Shown here: positions 37,200 to 45,999 of the stretch, piece by piece
Numbering within the stretch: position 1 is the first letter of the stretch
Layout of the letters: the number at the start of each line of letters is the position of its first letter
Assembly (NCBI RefSeq): GCF_003335505.1
Contig: NZ_QPEX01000017.1
Location: 61,995 to 125,994, forward strand
DNA length: 64,000 bases
From: Bremerella cremea
Lineage (GTDB): Bacteria > Planctomycetota > Planctomycetia > Pirellulales > Pirellulaceae
Direction of reading: 5' to 3'
Translations under genes and position numbers: made by a program
The notes under the pieces: model-generated
What the model was told of the DNA's origin: nothing
The model's input: only the letters and a program-made list of their open reading frames with translations
Database searches by the model: none

Positions 37200-38480
37200 C
37201 TATTTTGCTCGGCTAATGTAAACCGGAATTTGCGATTCGCGTTCCGGTTGGACCATCGATTTGGCACGATCGCGGACGCTGACCAACTCACCCTTGGTTT
37301 CCGGTGTAGTCAGCTTCTGGAATCGGTTTGCCAACTGTTCGACAGCCGGTTGCATCAAGATGATTTCTGCTAACTGAGCTCGCAGGTCTGCCGAGCTTCC
37401 CAGGACAGCATCCATCGTCTTGTTAAGTCCATTGACTAGATCGACGTTCTCGACCAAGGTCGGCACACATGCGTCGAGGCGAACGACTTGTCGCTCGATG
37501 TCGTCGATTTTACGCAGGCTCTTCTGAGCAGCCGTGATCTTCGTTTCCTGCGAATTGATGTAGTCGACCAACCAAGCCATTTCGTCCATGTTCTTCGAGG
37601 CTGCGGACGTTTGCTGAGAAACGTTCTTCAGCTGCGAATTCAGACGAATCGCTTCGTAGGAAAGTTCGGTCGCGGCGTCCAACGTGTCGGCCAACTTCTT
37701 GACCTGCAGATCCATCGACTGCTGATCTTTGAGCAAATGCTGCACATTGCTTAAAACCAGTTGGGACGATTCCGAGTCGATTGCCAATTGCTGCACCCGG
37801 TCTTGGTTGCTGGCCAGCGAATCGATCGCACGGTCGGTGACGTCGGCTTGAGCCGCCAAATCGCAGATCGCATCTTGCAATTTCCACTGCGAGGTGACCG
37901 TCTGCGTCAACTCAGGCATAACACATTGCTGGTTAATGAGTTGCTGCTGAATCAACTCGATCGAGGCCAGGGCGTCTTGAGCCATGTAGACCTGAGGGCC
38001 GCTGTTCTTTAAGCGATTGGCAAGTTCTTCGAGTTGTCGGACGCGTCCTTCGGCCACGGCCAGTTTGGCGTTGGCGTAAGTCAGGTTCGACTCCATCTTG
38101 GCCATCTTTTCGGCAGCCACTTCAATCGAGTCAAGCTTCACAGCCAGACGAGCGATTTGGTCGTTCAGGCGTTCGGTTTGCTGGACCGTTTGGCCTGCTT
38201 TGTACAACATGCCACTTTGCGATTCGAGCCGACCGAGTAGCGAGTTGGCTCGATTGGTGGCGTCTTTGAATCCGGTTAGTTGGTTAAGAGGGTGATGGGT
38301 TGCTTTGACATCTCGTTCGACGGCGGCAAGTTGCTGACGAAGATCTTGCTGCAACCAGAATTGAGAAACAGCGACGCCAACGGCAATTCCCATAACCAGA
38401 CAGAAACCGCCAATGATGCCCGGGTTGTGCGAAGCCCAACCGTAATCGGCATCGTCCATGTATCGATCATTGATAGGCAT
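37200..38480 (-). CDS. Membrane-anchored coiled-coil protein
   Basis: A 426-residue protein with a polar N-terminus (1-20), one membrane helix (~22-42, GGFCLVMGIAVGVAVSQFWL) and then almost continuous coiled coil (~45-400). It resembles the general layout of methyl-accepting or cell-envelope spacer proteins but has no HAMP, sensor or signalling motif. It is probably bitopic, with the coiled coil outside the cytoplasm or in it depending on topology, which is not resolved. No family is recognised. It stands alone between a terminator and a divergent gene. Confidence 0.75.
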   Translation of the reverse strand: MPINDRYMDDADYGWASHNPGIIGGFCLVMGIAVGVAVSQFWLQQDLRQQLAAVERDVKATHHPLNQLTGFKDATNRANSLLGRLESQSGMLYKAGQTVQQTERLNDQIARLAVKLDSIEVAAEKMAKMESNLTYANAKLAVAEGRVRQLEELANRLKNSGPQVYMAQDALASIELIQQQLINQQCVMPELTQTVTSQWKLQDAICDLAAQADVTDRAIDSLASNQDRVQQLAIDSESSQLVLSNVQHLLKDQQSMDLQVKKLADTLDAATELSYEAIRLNSQLKNVSQQTSAASKNMDEMAWLVDYINSQETKITAAQKSLRKIDDIERQVVRLDACVPTLVENVDLVNGLNKTMDAVLGSSADLRAQLAEIILMQPAVEQLANRFQKLTTPETKGELVSVRDRAKSMVQPERESQIPVYISRAK

Positions 38481-38849
38481 ATGAAACTCCTCCGTGTGTT
38501 AATTGCAATGTCCGTGCTCCTCATGAGCACTTATGTTATCGAGAGAGATGACCTCTTCAGAAAAGTCATCCCGAATCGATTCCCAAAGGTTTACTAGCAC
38601 CCCGCACCAATCACCCAAATAACCGACACAGCCTGAACGATATGTTAAGGGTAAGCGAATCTCTTTGCTTAACGGTAAATATCGCCGTCCCACAACGGTC
38701 GTGGTCGCGCCAATCGGAACAACCGCCAAGAGTTTGCTGGTCTGCCAATCGAACGTGATATATCTGGCAAGCACGTGGTAAATTAGTGATCAGAAATTGG
38801 CCATTGCGGCTCAAATTTTGACTCAGGACGATCTTCCATTCCGAGCTTT
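38481..38849. other. Divergent intergenic region
   Basis: No supported gene in 369 bases between the coiled-coil gene (leftward) and the esterase gene (rightward). An imperfect inverted repeat, GTTAAG near 38643 and CTTAAC near 38668, lies in the middle and could be an operator. Otherwise nothing is recognised. Confidence 0.4.
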
Positions 38850-39587
38850 ATGCCCATGCGACTCGAAGGTGTTTCGATCAAGTTATTCGCACTATTGTTA
38901 TTCGTTTGTGGGACAGGTTGTCAGCCGCAATCCAGCGTCCAGATCAGCACGCATATCATCGAAGTGAATGGAGTATCGCGAGCGTATCGGTTGGTGTTGC
39001 CTGATGATTTACCGGAGCATGCTCCGGTGGTGATCGCTTGGCATGGTTTCGGTGATACTGCAGAAAGTATGGCCAGCTATTCAGGGCTCGATCAACTTGC
39101 TGCTCGGCAGCATTTCTTGCTTGTCTATCCGGAAGTTGAAAAGGGAGGCTGGCGATATCCGCTGCCTGGCGCGCCTAATACTAATGTGGATGCCGATGTC
39201 GAGTTCTTCGATGCGATGCTAATTGATCTTGCGCGGCATGCTTCGATCGATCGGGAACGTGTCTACGTTGTGGGGATGTCGCAAGGAGCAACGTTCGTTC
39301 AGTGGCTAGCCACGCAGCGTGCGAGGGAAATTGCGGCAGTCGTTGCCCATTCAGGCGGGCCTCCTAAGGCGGTTGATCCTTTGACTTTCTCCGTTCCCAT
39401 CATGCTGATCGCAGGTAGCAAGGATCCAGTTCATGGCTCGATGAAAAAGAGTGCAGACAACTACCTCGCGGATGCCCGGTTCGTTTCCGTGCCAGGGCTG
39501 GGGCACGCGTGGTCTAAGCCACAGAACCAGGCAATCTGGAAGTTTCTCTTGCAGCACAAACAGATTAAACCGGTTGAGTCAGAATAA
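38850..39587 (+). CDS. Secreted esterase, PHB-depolymerase/LpqC-like lipoprotein
   Basis: A 245-residue alpha/beta hydrolase. The N-terminus is hydrophobic and ends in a possible lipobox (CGTGC, Cys24). The oxyanion-hole segment WHGFGDT, the nucleophile elbow G-M-S-Q-G (Ser near residue 147) and a late GLGHAW containing the catalytic His are in order; the acid is probably the Asp of AGSKDPVH. The type matches extracellular feruloyl/acetyl esterases and PHB depolymerases. It overlaps the convergent phosphatase-VOC gene by 23 bases. Confidence 0.85.
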   Translation: MPMRLEGVSIKLFALLLFVCGTGCQPQSSVQISTHIIEVNGVSRAYRLVLPDDLPEHAPVVIAWHGFGDTAESMASYSGLDQLAARQHFLLVYPEVEKGGWRYPLPGAPNTNVDADVEFFDAMLIDLARHASIDRERVYVVGMSQGATFVQWLATQRAREIAAVVAHSGGPPKAVDPLTFSVPIMLIAGSKDPVHGSMKKSADNYLADARFVSVPGLGHAWSKPQNQAIWKFLLQHKQIKPVESE

Positions 39588-40341
39588 CTTTGCGGCTATC
39601 TGGATCTTGGACGATTGCTTGCAGTCCCCAAGGCATCGATTCTGGTTCTCGCACAATCCGTATTCCGGCCAGTCGAAGTTGCTCGACCGTGGCCACAACA
39701 TCATCTAAGCGAAAACCAACATTGGTCGTGGCGTCGATTGGCTCGGCGGAGCGAGCCGGGTAAAGCTCCAAGACGAAGTCTTCTACCGTCGTACTAAAAT
39801 GCTCAGGTCCTTTTCCATGCCGTTCGCGTACCCATACGAGGCCGAGCATTTGGTAGAACCTGCATAAACGATCCAGGTCTAGGCTTCTTAGGATGACCAG
39901 GTTGGGTTTCACGTTGCCAGCAGGGCGGTGTGGTACCAGTTTCACCAGATCACTCAGCAGCCCTGGGGAAAGATCGCACGGCCCCGTCTCGGCGACACGT
40001 AATGTGGTTTCTTCTAACGATTTGCCCTCAACTTGTGCCAACGCCGCAGCGACCAATCCGGGAGAGCGACTCATTGCCGCGCTGCAAGCGACGGTTGTTG
40101 GCCGTTTGGCTTGGATGAAATTCGCCAAGGTATCGATGACCATTTTCAACAAGGCCAAGTCGTTCCCTCCACCATCGAGAAGGGGGAATCGAAGCGAGAC
40201 GATATCTCGTGGAAATATGACCGGCTTCTCTTCTATTGCCAAGTCGATAATCGCTGTTGTTCCGGAGGAAAGCACGGTTCTCAGGTCTCGGACTTGTATC
40301 GCGTTGGCGATCCAAAGCTGTTCAGGGATGATAACCCGCAT
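39565..40341 (-). CDS. Fusion of a dual-specificity phosphatase-like domain and a VOC/glyoxalase domain
   Basis: A 258-residue cytoplasmic protein. Residues 1-130 look like a dual-specificity phosphatase: a possible general acid Asp56 in RFPLLDGG, and A-C86-S-A-A-M-S-R92-S, which matches Cys-x5-Arg although the usual preceding His is Ala. Residues ~145-258 form a vicinal-oxygen-chelate domain (VILRSLDLDRLCRFYQMLGL, and a GFRLDDV strand). The two fold families are rarely joined. The substrate and whether either half is active cannot be told. Its 3' end overlaps the convergent esterase gene. Confidence 0.75.
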   Translation of the reverse strand: MRVIIPEQLWIANAIQVRDLRTVLSSGTTAIIDLAIEEKPVIFPRDIVSLRFPLLDGGGNDLALLKMVIDTLANFIQAKRPTTVACSAAMSRSPGLVAAALAQVEGKSLEETTLRVAETGPCDLSPGLLSDLVKLVPHRPAGNVKPNLVILRSLDLDRLCRFYQMLGLVWVRERHGKGPEHFSTTVEDFVLELYPARSAEPIDATTNVGFRLDDVVATVEQLRLAGIRIVREPESMPWGLQAIVQDPDSRKVILTQPV

Positions 40342-40483
40342 AATCTCTTCCTTCTTTTTGAATCTATTATAGTCCTCCTCTTTCGGGGAGGGCGAGATTG
40401 AGCGCTGCGTCGACTAAAGGTATGCTGATAGGCGTTCCCCCCTGTTTTATTGGGTCCTTACGGCAATTGCCTGGGAAGAATTC

Positions 40484-40981
40484 ATGAAAGTCGCCAAGAA
40501 CACCGTCGTTTCGATTGCTTACACCTTGAAGGATGCCGACGGTAACGTGTTGGATACGGCCGATGCGGATGCGCCTTTGGCGTACCTGCATGGCTTTGGC
40601 AACCTGATTCCCGGAATGGAGAAAGCGCTCGAAGATCGCGATAAGGGCGAGACGTTCGAAGTGGTGATTCCACCTGAAGAAGCTTACGGCAGCTTCGACG
40701 ACGATCTCGTCTGGGAGCTCGACAAGGACCAGTTCGGCGAACTGGGCGAGGTTGAGATCGGGACCCAGTTTGTCCTCGAGACGGAAGATGACCAGGTATT
40801 GGTTACCGTCGCCGAGATCAAGGACGACGTGGTGATTGTCGACGGCAATCATGAACTGGCCGACGAGACCCTCTTTTTCGAGATTTCTGTCGTCGACGTA
40901 CGAGAAGCAACGCCAGAAGAAATCGAGCATGGCCATGCCCACGGACCAGGCGGTGTAGACGACTACGACCACGACGACTAA
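40484..40981 (+). CDS. slyD: FKBP-type peptidyl-prolyl isomerase SlyD
   Basis: A 165-residue cytoplasmic prolyl isomerase/chaperone. The FKBP segments YTLKDADGNVLDTADADAP and LIPGMEKALEDRDKGE are followed by the IF (insert-in-flap) chaperone domain (~70-125), and then an acidic, His-containing tail HGHAHGPGG...DHDD that can bind nickel or other metals. The protein is very acidic, like other SlyD proteins. It stands alone. Confidence 0.94.
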   Translation: MKVAKNTVVSIAYTLKDADGNVLDTADADAPLAYLHGFGNLIPGMEKALEDRDKGETFEVVIPPEEAYGSFDDDLVWELDKDQFGELGEVEIGTQFVLETEDDQVLVTVAEIKDDVVIVDGNHELADETLFFEISVVDVREATPEEIEHGHAHGPGGVDDYDHDD

Positions 40982-41122
40982 CGGTCGCTCGCGATATCGT
41001 CTAGTTACGTTCCAGTACCGATTTCGGTTAATCTGCAGGAAGACGGTACGCGCGGACCGTCTTCGTTCTTCTGGCTACACGGCATTTTTATGGGTTCGCA
41101 CTGCGAGCCTGCGAGAGTATTC

Positions 41123-42964
41123 ATGGGGTATCGCAATCTGCGAGCATGCGTCGACGATCTACGGCGAAACGAGCACTTGGTCGTTTGGGAACAAGAAGTC
41201 GACGCCCACTTGGAAATGGCCGAGATTCAGCGGCGAGTTTATGCCAACGGAGGCCCGGCCGTTCTTTTCTCCCAGGTGAAGGGATGCCGCTTTCCGATGT
41301 TGGGTAACCTGTTTGGTTCGCTCGATCGGGCTCGGTTTATCTTTCGCGATACGCTGGAAACGGTTCGTCGCTTGATCGAACTGAAGATCGATCCGAACAA
41401 ACTGTTCAAAGCACCGCTGCGTTATGCCTCGGCACCGTTTGGGGCGCTACGGATGTTGCCCAAGCGGGTTAGTCGTGGGCCGGTCTTCGCCAACGAAATC
41501 AAGCTGCCTGACTTGCCCAAGTTGGTTTCCTGGCCGGACGATGGTGGTCCGTACGTCACTCTGCCGCAGGTCTATACCGAGCATCCCAATCACGGCGGGC
41601 TGACGAATTCCAATTTAGGTATGTACCGCGTGCAACTGGCCGGGAACGACTTCAATCCGCAAAGCGAAGTTGGCCTGCATTACCAGATTCATCGCGGCAT
41701 TGGTGTCCACCATGCGGCGGCGATTGCTAAAGGAGAGCCGTTAAAGGTAAACATCTTCGTCGGCGGAAACCCGGCGATGACCTTGGCAGCCGTCATGCCG
41801 CTGCCGGAGGGTTTGTCGGAACTAGGTTTTGCCGGGGCACTTGCGGGGCACCGGATTGCGATGGCTAACGGGAAGACCGGTTTGCCGGTTTATGCGGAAG
41901 CTGATTTCTGCATTTGCGGGACGATTCATGCTGGCGAGGAGAAACCGGAAGGCCCGTTTGGCGATCACTTGGGTTATTACAGCTTGAAGCATCGGTTTCC
42001 CACGATGCGTGTTGAGAAAGTGTTTCATCGAGACGGAGCGATCTGGCCGTTTACGGTGGTCGGTCGCCCGCCGCAAGAAGACACGACGTTCGGGCAGTTG
42101 ATTCATGAGATCACTGGGCCGGTTATTCCCACGGTGCTGCCTGGGGTAAAGGAAGTTCACGCGGTGGATGCGGCAGGCGTGCATCCGCTGTTGTTGGCAA
42201 TAGGTAGCGAACGCTACGTTCCATACGAAGAACGGCGACGACCGAAGGAACTCATGACACAGGCCTCGGCGATTCTGGGGCAAGGGCAGATGTCGCTAGC
42301 CAAGTACTTGTGGATTGCCGCCGAGCAAGATGACCCGCAACTCGATCTGCACGAGGTGGTACCTTTCTTGATGCACATACTCCGACGCGTCGACTGGCGG
42401 CGGGATATTCACTTCCTGACCGAAACAACCATCGACACGCTCGACTATTCCAGCGGTGAATTCAACCATGGATCGAAGGCAATCGTCGCCGCAGTGGGGG
42501 GCCCAATCCGTGAGTTGCCGACCGAGATTCCCAGCGATTTGAGGCTTCCTGATGGATTCCATACGCCCAAGATCGCTCTGCCCGGCGTGCTGGTTGTGAC
42601 AGGACCAGCGTATCGGGCCGCTCATCGCGAAGTTGAGCCAGAGATCGAACGGTTCGTTTCTGCTTTCCGCACAAGCGATTCCATCAACACGTTTCCGCTG
42701 GTGATTGTGGTCGACGATAGCTCGTTCTCAGCTCAGACGATGAACAACTTGCTTTGGGTGACCTTTACTCGCAGCAATCCAGCTGCCGATGTCCATGGAA
42801 TAGGCAGCTTCACTCGGCAGAAGCATTGGGGCTGTGAAGGTTCGTTGGTGATCGATGCCCGCCTCAAGCCATGGAACGCCCCTCCACTGATCGAAGACCC
42901 GCAGGTCACTGCCAAGGTCGACGCTCTCGCGGCCCAGGGGGGAGTACTGGCCAAATATCTTTAG
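41123..42964 (+). CDS. UbiD-family prenyl-FMN decarboxylase
   Basis: A 613-residue enzyme. The start MGYRNLRACVDDLRRNEHL is the typical family N-terminus and has GAGAG nine bases upstream, so ATG 41123 is preferred over 41090. Family core: EVGLHYQIHRGIGVHH, and EKPEGPFGDHLGYYS (~272-286), containing the conserved Glu and the Asp/His near the prenyl-FMN. Such enzymes decarboxylate aromatic acids, for example in menaquinone or ubiquinone synthesis (MenA-type 'UbiD-like 1,4-dihydroxy-6-naphthoate' route). No UbiX is in the window, so the substrate is open. Confidence 0.9.
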   Translation: MGYRNLRACVDDLRRNEHLVVWEQEVDAHLEMAEIQRRVYANGGPAVLFSQVKGCRFPMLGNLFGSLDRARFIFRDTLETVRRLIELKIDPNKLFKAPLRYASAPFGALRMLPKRVSRGPVFANEIKLPDLPKLVSWPDDGGPYVTLPQVYTEHPNHGGLTNSNLGMYRVQLAGNDFNPQSEVGLHYQIHRGIGVHHAAAIAKGEPLKVNIFVGGNPAMTLAAVMPLPEGLSELGFAGALAGHRIAMANGKTGLPVYAEADFCICGTIHAGEEKPEGPFGDHLGYYSLKHRFPTMRVEKVFHRDGAIWPFTVVGRPPQEDTTFGQLIHEITGPVIPTVLPGVKEVHAVDAAGVHPLLLAIGSERYVPYEERRRPKELMTQASAILGQGQMSLAKYLWIAAEQDDPQLDLHEVVPFLMHILRRVDWRRDIHFLTETTIDTLDYSSGEFNHGSKAIVAAVGGPIRELPTEIPSDLRLPDGFHTPKIALPGVLVVTGPAYRAAHREVEPEIERFVSAFRTSDSINTFPLVIVVDDSSFSAQTMNNLLWVTFTRSNPAADVHGIGSFTRQKHWGCEGSLVIDARLKPWNAPPLIEDPQVTAKVDALAAQGGVLAKYL

Positions 42965-43084
42965 GGTGAAAGTGGCGTCCCACCGGCCCTTATGTGAAGG
43001 TGACGCCGGTATCTTGGTATCGGCGCAAAGAAAGGGGCAGGTCTTGCCTGCCCTCGTTTTCAATGCCAATTGAATTGTTCTACA

Positions 43085-44236
43085 CTAATCCTTTAAGGGA
43101 TTGAACAAGATCTGAGTGCCGTCCTTTCCGGCGACGACAATATCAATATCGCCATCCCCGTCGATGTCGCCGGTGCGAATTTGTAAGCCAATTCCGACCT
43201 GATCGCGGTTGACGATGTGCTTGGTAAAGTTGGCTTTGTCGTCGAACTTATAGTAAGCAACGATTGGGGGCTCTTTGCCGCCGGGGTCGTTGCCGTTGTG
43301 GGCCCGCACGCGTTTTCCGGTGATCAGGTCGTCTTTGCCGTCCCCATCCAAATCGGCCAAGTGGAGGCAGTGAGCCTGACTGAAGGTTTCGTCGATCATC
43401 TTCTTTTCGAAGGTCAGTTTGCCTTCCGCATCAGGGCCTTTGCTGATCCAAGCATACAAACCGAAGCCGTGTGCTTGGCTGGCGATCACGTCGTTCTTGC
43501 CATCTCCGTTGACATCAGTCACCAGCATGGGGCAGGGGAGTTGCTCGTTCCAATCTTGGTGGAAAGTCCAGGGGCCGCTGAAAGGGCCATCGGCAGGCCC
43601 TTCGTACCAACCTTGCCCGACTAGCAGATCGATTCGCCCGTCGTTGTTGATGTCTCCCACGGCAATGCCGTGTCCGTTTTGCTCGCCAACTTTAAACGAA
43701 ACAAGTGCCGGTTCCCCTTGTTCGTTCTTGCTCATACGACAAGCGAGCAGCGGGTTCTTCGGATTCCATTGATTGGTGATCCATTCGTCGTTGCCGTCGC
43801 CATCGAGATCGAACATGATGGTCGCTTCGTTGGTCCCCAGCTTGGTATCGATCAGCGTGTGCTCTTTCCACTGCATGCCTTGAGCGAGAGCCGGGTTGCC
43901 GGGGTTTTCGTACCAGTTGACTTTGCCTTGAAAGAAATCCCCAGCGATTACATCGACCCGCCCATCGCCGTTCACATCGCGGGCAAAGTCCCCGTTCGAG
44001 TGAACATAACCGTTCGCGTCTTCGATCACTCGGACCGGGCGTGGGAGCCAGTCGCCGTTGCGATACCAATTTCGCCCGGCGACTACATCGAGCTTGCCGT
44101 CCCCGTCGAAATCGGCGATATCGCAACCTTCGTTGGCATCGACGCCCAGAACCTTGACGGTAAAGTTCTCTGGGGGTGCCGCAAACAGGGAGGGAGTCGC
44201 AGCCAGGAGGATCGCAAGACAAAAAAGAGAACGCAT
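43085..44236 (-). CDS. Secreted VCBS/FG-GAP repeat protein
   Basis: A 383-residue protein with signal peptide (~1-19) and about seven beta-propeller-like repeats. Calcium-binding-like D-x-D-G-D-G motifs recur: DFDGDGKLDV, DVNGDGRVDV, DLDGDGNDEW, DINNDGRIDL, DVNGDGKNDV, DLDGDGKDDL and DIDGDGDIDI. Family members bind sugars or proteins at the cell surface. It ends near residue 383 after the last blade. No partner gene is adjacent. It is commonly found in large copy number in Planctomycetes. Confidence 0.9.
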   Translation of the reverse strand: MRSLFCLAILLAATPSLFAAPPENFTVKVLGVDANEGCDIADFDGDGKLDVVAGRNWYRNGDWLPRPVRVIEDANGYVHSNGDFARDVNGDGRVDVIAGDFFQGKVNWYENPGNPALAQGMQWKEHTLIDTKLGTNEATIMFDLDGDGNDEWITNQWNPKNPLLACRMSKNEQGEPALVSFKVGEQNGHGIAVGDINNDGRIDLLVGQGWYEGPADGPFSGPWTFHQDWNEQLPCPMLVTDVNGDGKNDVIASQAHGFGLYAWISKGPDAEGKLTFEKKMIDETFSQAHCLHLADLDGDGKDDLITGKRVRAHNGNDPGGKEPPIVAYYKFDDKANFTKHIVNRDQVGIGLQIRTGDIDGDGDIDIVVAGKDGTQILFNPLKD

Positions 44237-44583
44237 GGTTGGGTTTCCTGAGAAGGGATTTGGGTAGGGAGGAAGTAAACTTCCGTTGGTGGTTGCCGTT
44301 GTAAGGGGAGCGGCGAGGGTTGTGCGTGACGAGGGTTCCGACGAGCAATCATGAAATTGAGGCTTCGACGGTTTTGTTTCTCACCCTAACGAGTATGAGT
44401 TCCCCGGCGCCAGCGATCAAGCTCAGCTATCAATTCACGCAACGCTATGCCCTCGCTGGGGTTTGCCGTCAGGTGGTAGGGTTCCTCTCAGTTTACAATA
44501 GAATAGGTTCTCAGGGGAAATAGCCCGGACAGGTTTTGTCCGGCAGCGGAAAGCTTGCCAGTTGTTCTCACGGAAAATCGCCG
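44237..44583. other. Divergent intergenic region
   Basis: No gene is supported in these 347 bases. They separate the leftward VCBS-repeat gene from the rightward histidine-kinase gene and should carry both promoters. An imperfect repeat CGGACAGGTTTTGTCCGG at 44526-44543 (palindrome-like around GGACA/TGTCC) is a candidate operator near the kinase gene start. Confidence 0.45.
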
Positions 44584-45993
44584 ATGCGTTGGCCACTCAT
44601 TTATCAAGTTACCTTGCCATTGGCGCTTTGGACGCTGCTAACTGTATTTGCGCTCTCGATGTTCAACTTGTGGTATGCCCAGGTCGAAACAGGCGAAGAA
44701 GTTCAGGACCGACTAACCGCAATTACGAAACAAGTGGCGGAGGTCCGCTTTCCCCTTTCGCTACCGGTGCTTCAGCAGATTCAAGCATTGACCGGAACCG
44801 AACTGGCTTTGACCGATGGAGAAGGGAAGTTGCTCCGTGGGACGACGACCATTTTACCGGAAGAGTTGACGCATCTGCTAGAAGAAACGGGTTCTGCCGA
44901 TGTCGATTTGTCGCACATCGTACAGCTTTCAGGCGAGAGCTTTTTTCATAGCACCACGCCGGCTCCATTCTCTGGTACCGACAGGCTGACGGTTCACTTG
45001 CTATATCCGAAAGCGAATTACGATCGCCGCGTGACGCAATCGTTCTGGCCGTTGATGTTGCTGGGGCTGCTCGCGGTGGGGCCGATGCTGCTGGTTGCTT
45101 CCGTGCTGGCGGCTCGTATTACACGCCCTATCGCCCGACTGCAAAAACAAGTGGGGCGAATTGCCGAGGGGGACTTTGTAGAGCTTCCGCCAGGCAAAAC
45201 CAACGACGAACTAAACGACCTGGCCCAGGCCATCAATGGGATGTCGCACCAGTTGGAATCGTACGAAGCGAAAGTCCGAACGATGGAGCGCGCCCAGGTA
45301 CTCGGACAAATCGGCGCTGGCTTTTCGCACCAGATTCGCAACGCGATGACTGGTGGCCAGATGGCCATCGGGCTGCATCGCTTGGACTGCAACATTCCAG
45401 ATTGCGAGAGTCTGCAAGTGGCCGAGCGACAAATGAAGATGGTCGAGCATATGGTTCAGTCGATGCTTCGATTAGGCAGAAAGCAGGAGATTTCGCAGCA
45501 AGAGATTAACGTCAAGCAACTCATCGAAAGCACGGTGGCGATGATTGGCCCCCAGGCGAGCCACCATTCATTGCCGATTCACGAAAAGATTACCTTGCCG
45601 CCAGAGGCGAAGCTATCGGGGGATTTTGTCTTACTGCAAACTTGCCTCATGAATCTGCTGCTCAACGGAATCGAGGCAACCTTAGCGGCTCAAGCGATGC
45701 GTCCAGGGGAAAAGGAAAGTGGGACTGAAGGAGGAAAGCTGCAAATCGATGCCGCACCGCACATCGATGGGAAATCGATTACAATTCGAATATGCGACGA
45801 GGGAATGGGGCCGTCAGCAGCGATTGCGGAGCAACTGTTTGAGCCTTTGGTCACGACCAAGAAGGAAGGGACCGGATTAGGGCTGCCAGTGGTTCGCGAA
45901 ATTGTGGAACTGCATGGGGGTACGATCGAATGGTACCGAGTCGATGAGAAGACATGCTTTCAAATCACCCTTCCCCGCGTTGCAACTGAATAG
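44584..45993 (+). CDS. HAMP-domain sensor histidine kinase (NtrB-like)
   Basis: A 469-residue inner-membrane kinase. Helix 1 (~7-29), an extracytoplasmic sensor region (~30-150), helix 2 (~158-180), HAMP (~180-232), then a DHp segment with His249 in SHQIRNAMTGGQ as the phosphorylated residue, and an HATPase domain with NLLLNGIEA (N box), DEGMGPSAA (G1) and GTGLGLPVV (G2). The frame also opens at TTG 44536, but ATG 44584 fits the membrane start. It is seven bases from the response regulator gene, which it presumably phosphorylates. Confidence 0.93.
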   Translation: MRWPLIYQVTLPLALWTLLTVFALSMFNLWYAQVETGEEVQDRLTAITKQVAEVRFPLSLPVLQQIQALTGTELALTDGEGKLLRGTTTILPEELTHLLEETGSADVDLSHIVQLSGESFFHSTTPAPFSGTDRLTVHLLYPKANYDRRVTQSFWPLMLLGLLAVGPMLLVASVLAARITRPIARLQKQVGRIAEGDFVELPPGKTNDELNDLAQAINGMSHQLESYEAKVRTMERAQVLGQIGAGFSHQIRNAMTGGQMAIGLHRLDCNIPDCESLQVAERQMKMVEHMVQSMLRLGRKQEISQQEINVKQLIESTVAMIGPQASHHSLPIHEKITLPPEAKLSGDFVLLQTCLMNLLLNGIEATLAAQAMRPGEKESGTEGGKLQIDAAPHIDGKSITIRICDEGMGPSAAIAEQLFEPLVTTKKEGTGLGLPVVREIVELHGGTIEWYRVDEKTCFQITLPRVATE

Positions 45994-45999
45994 TCCATC

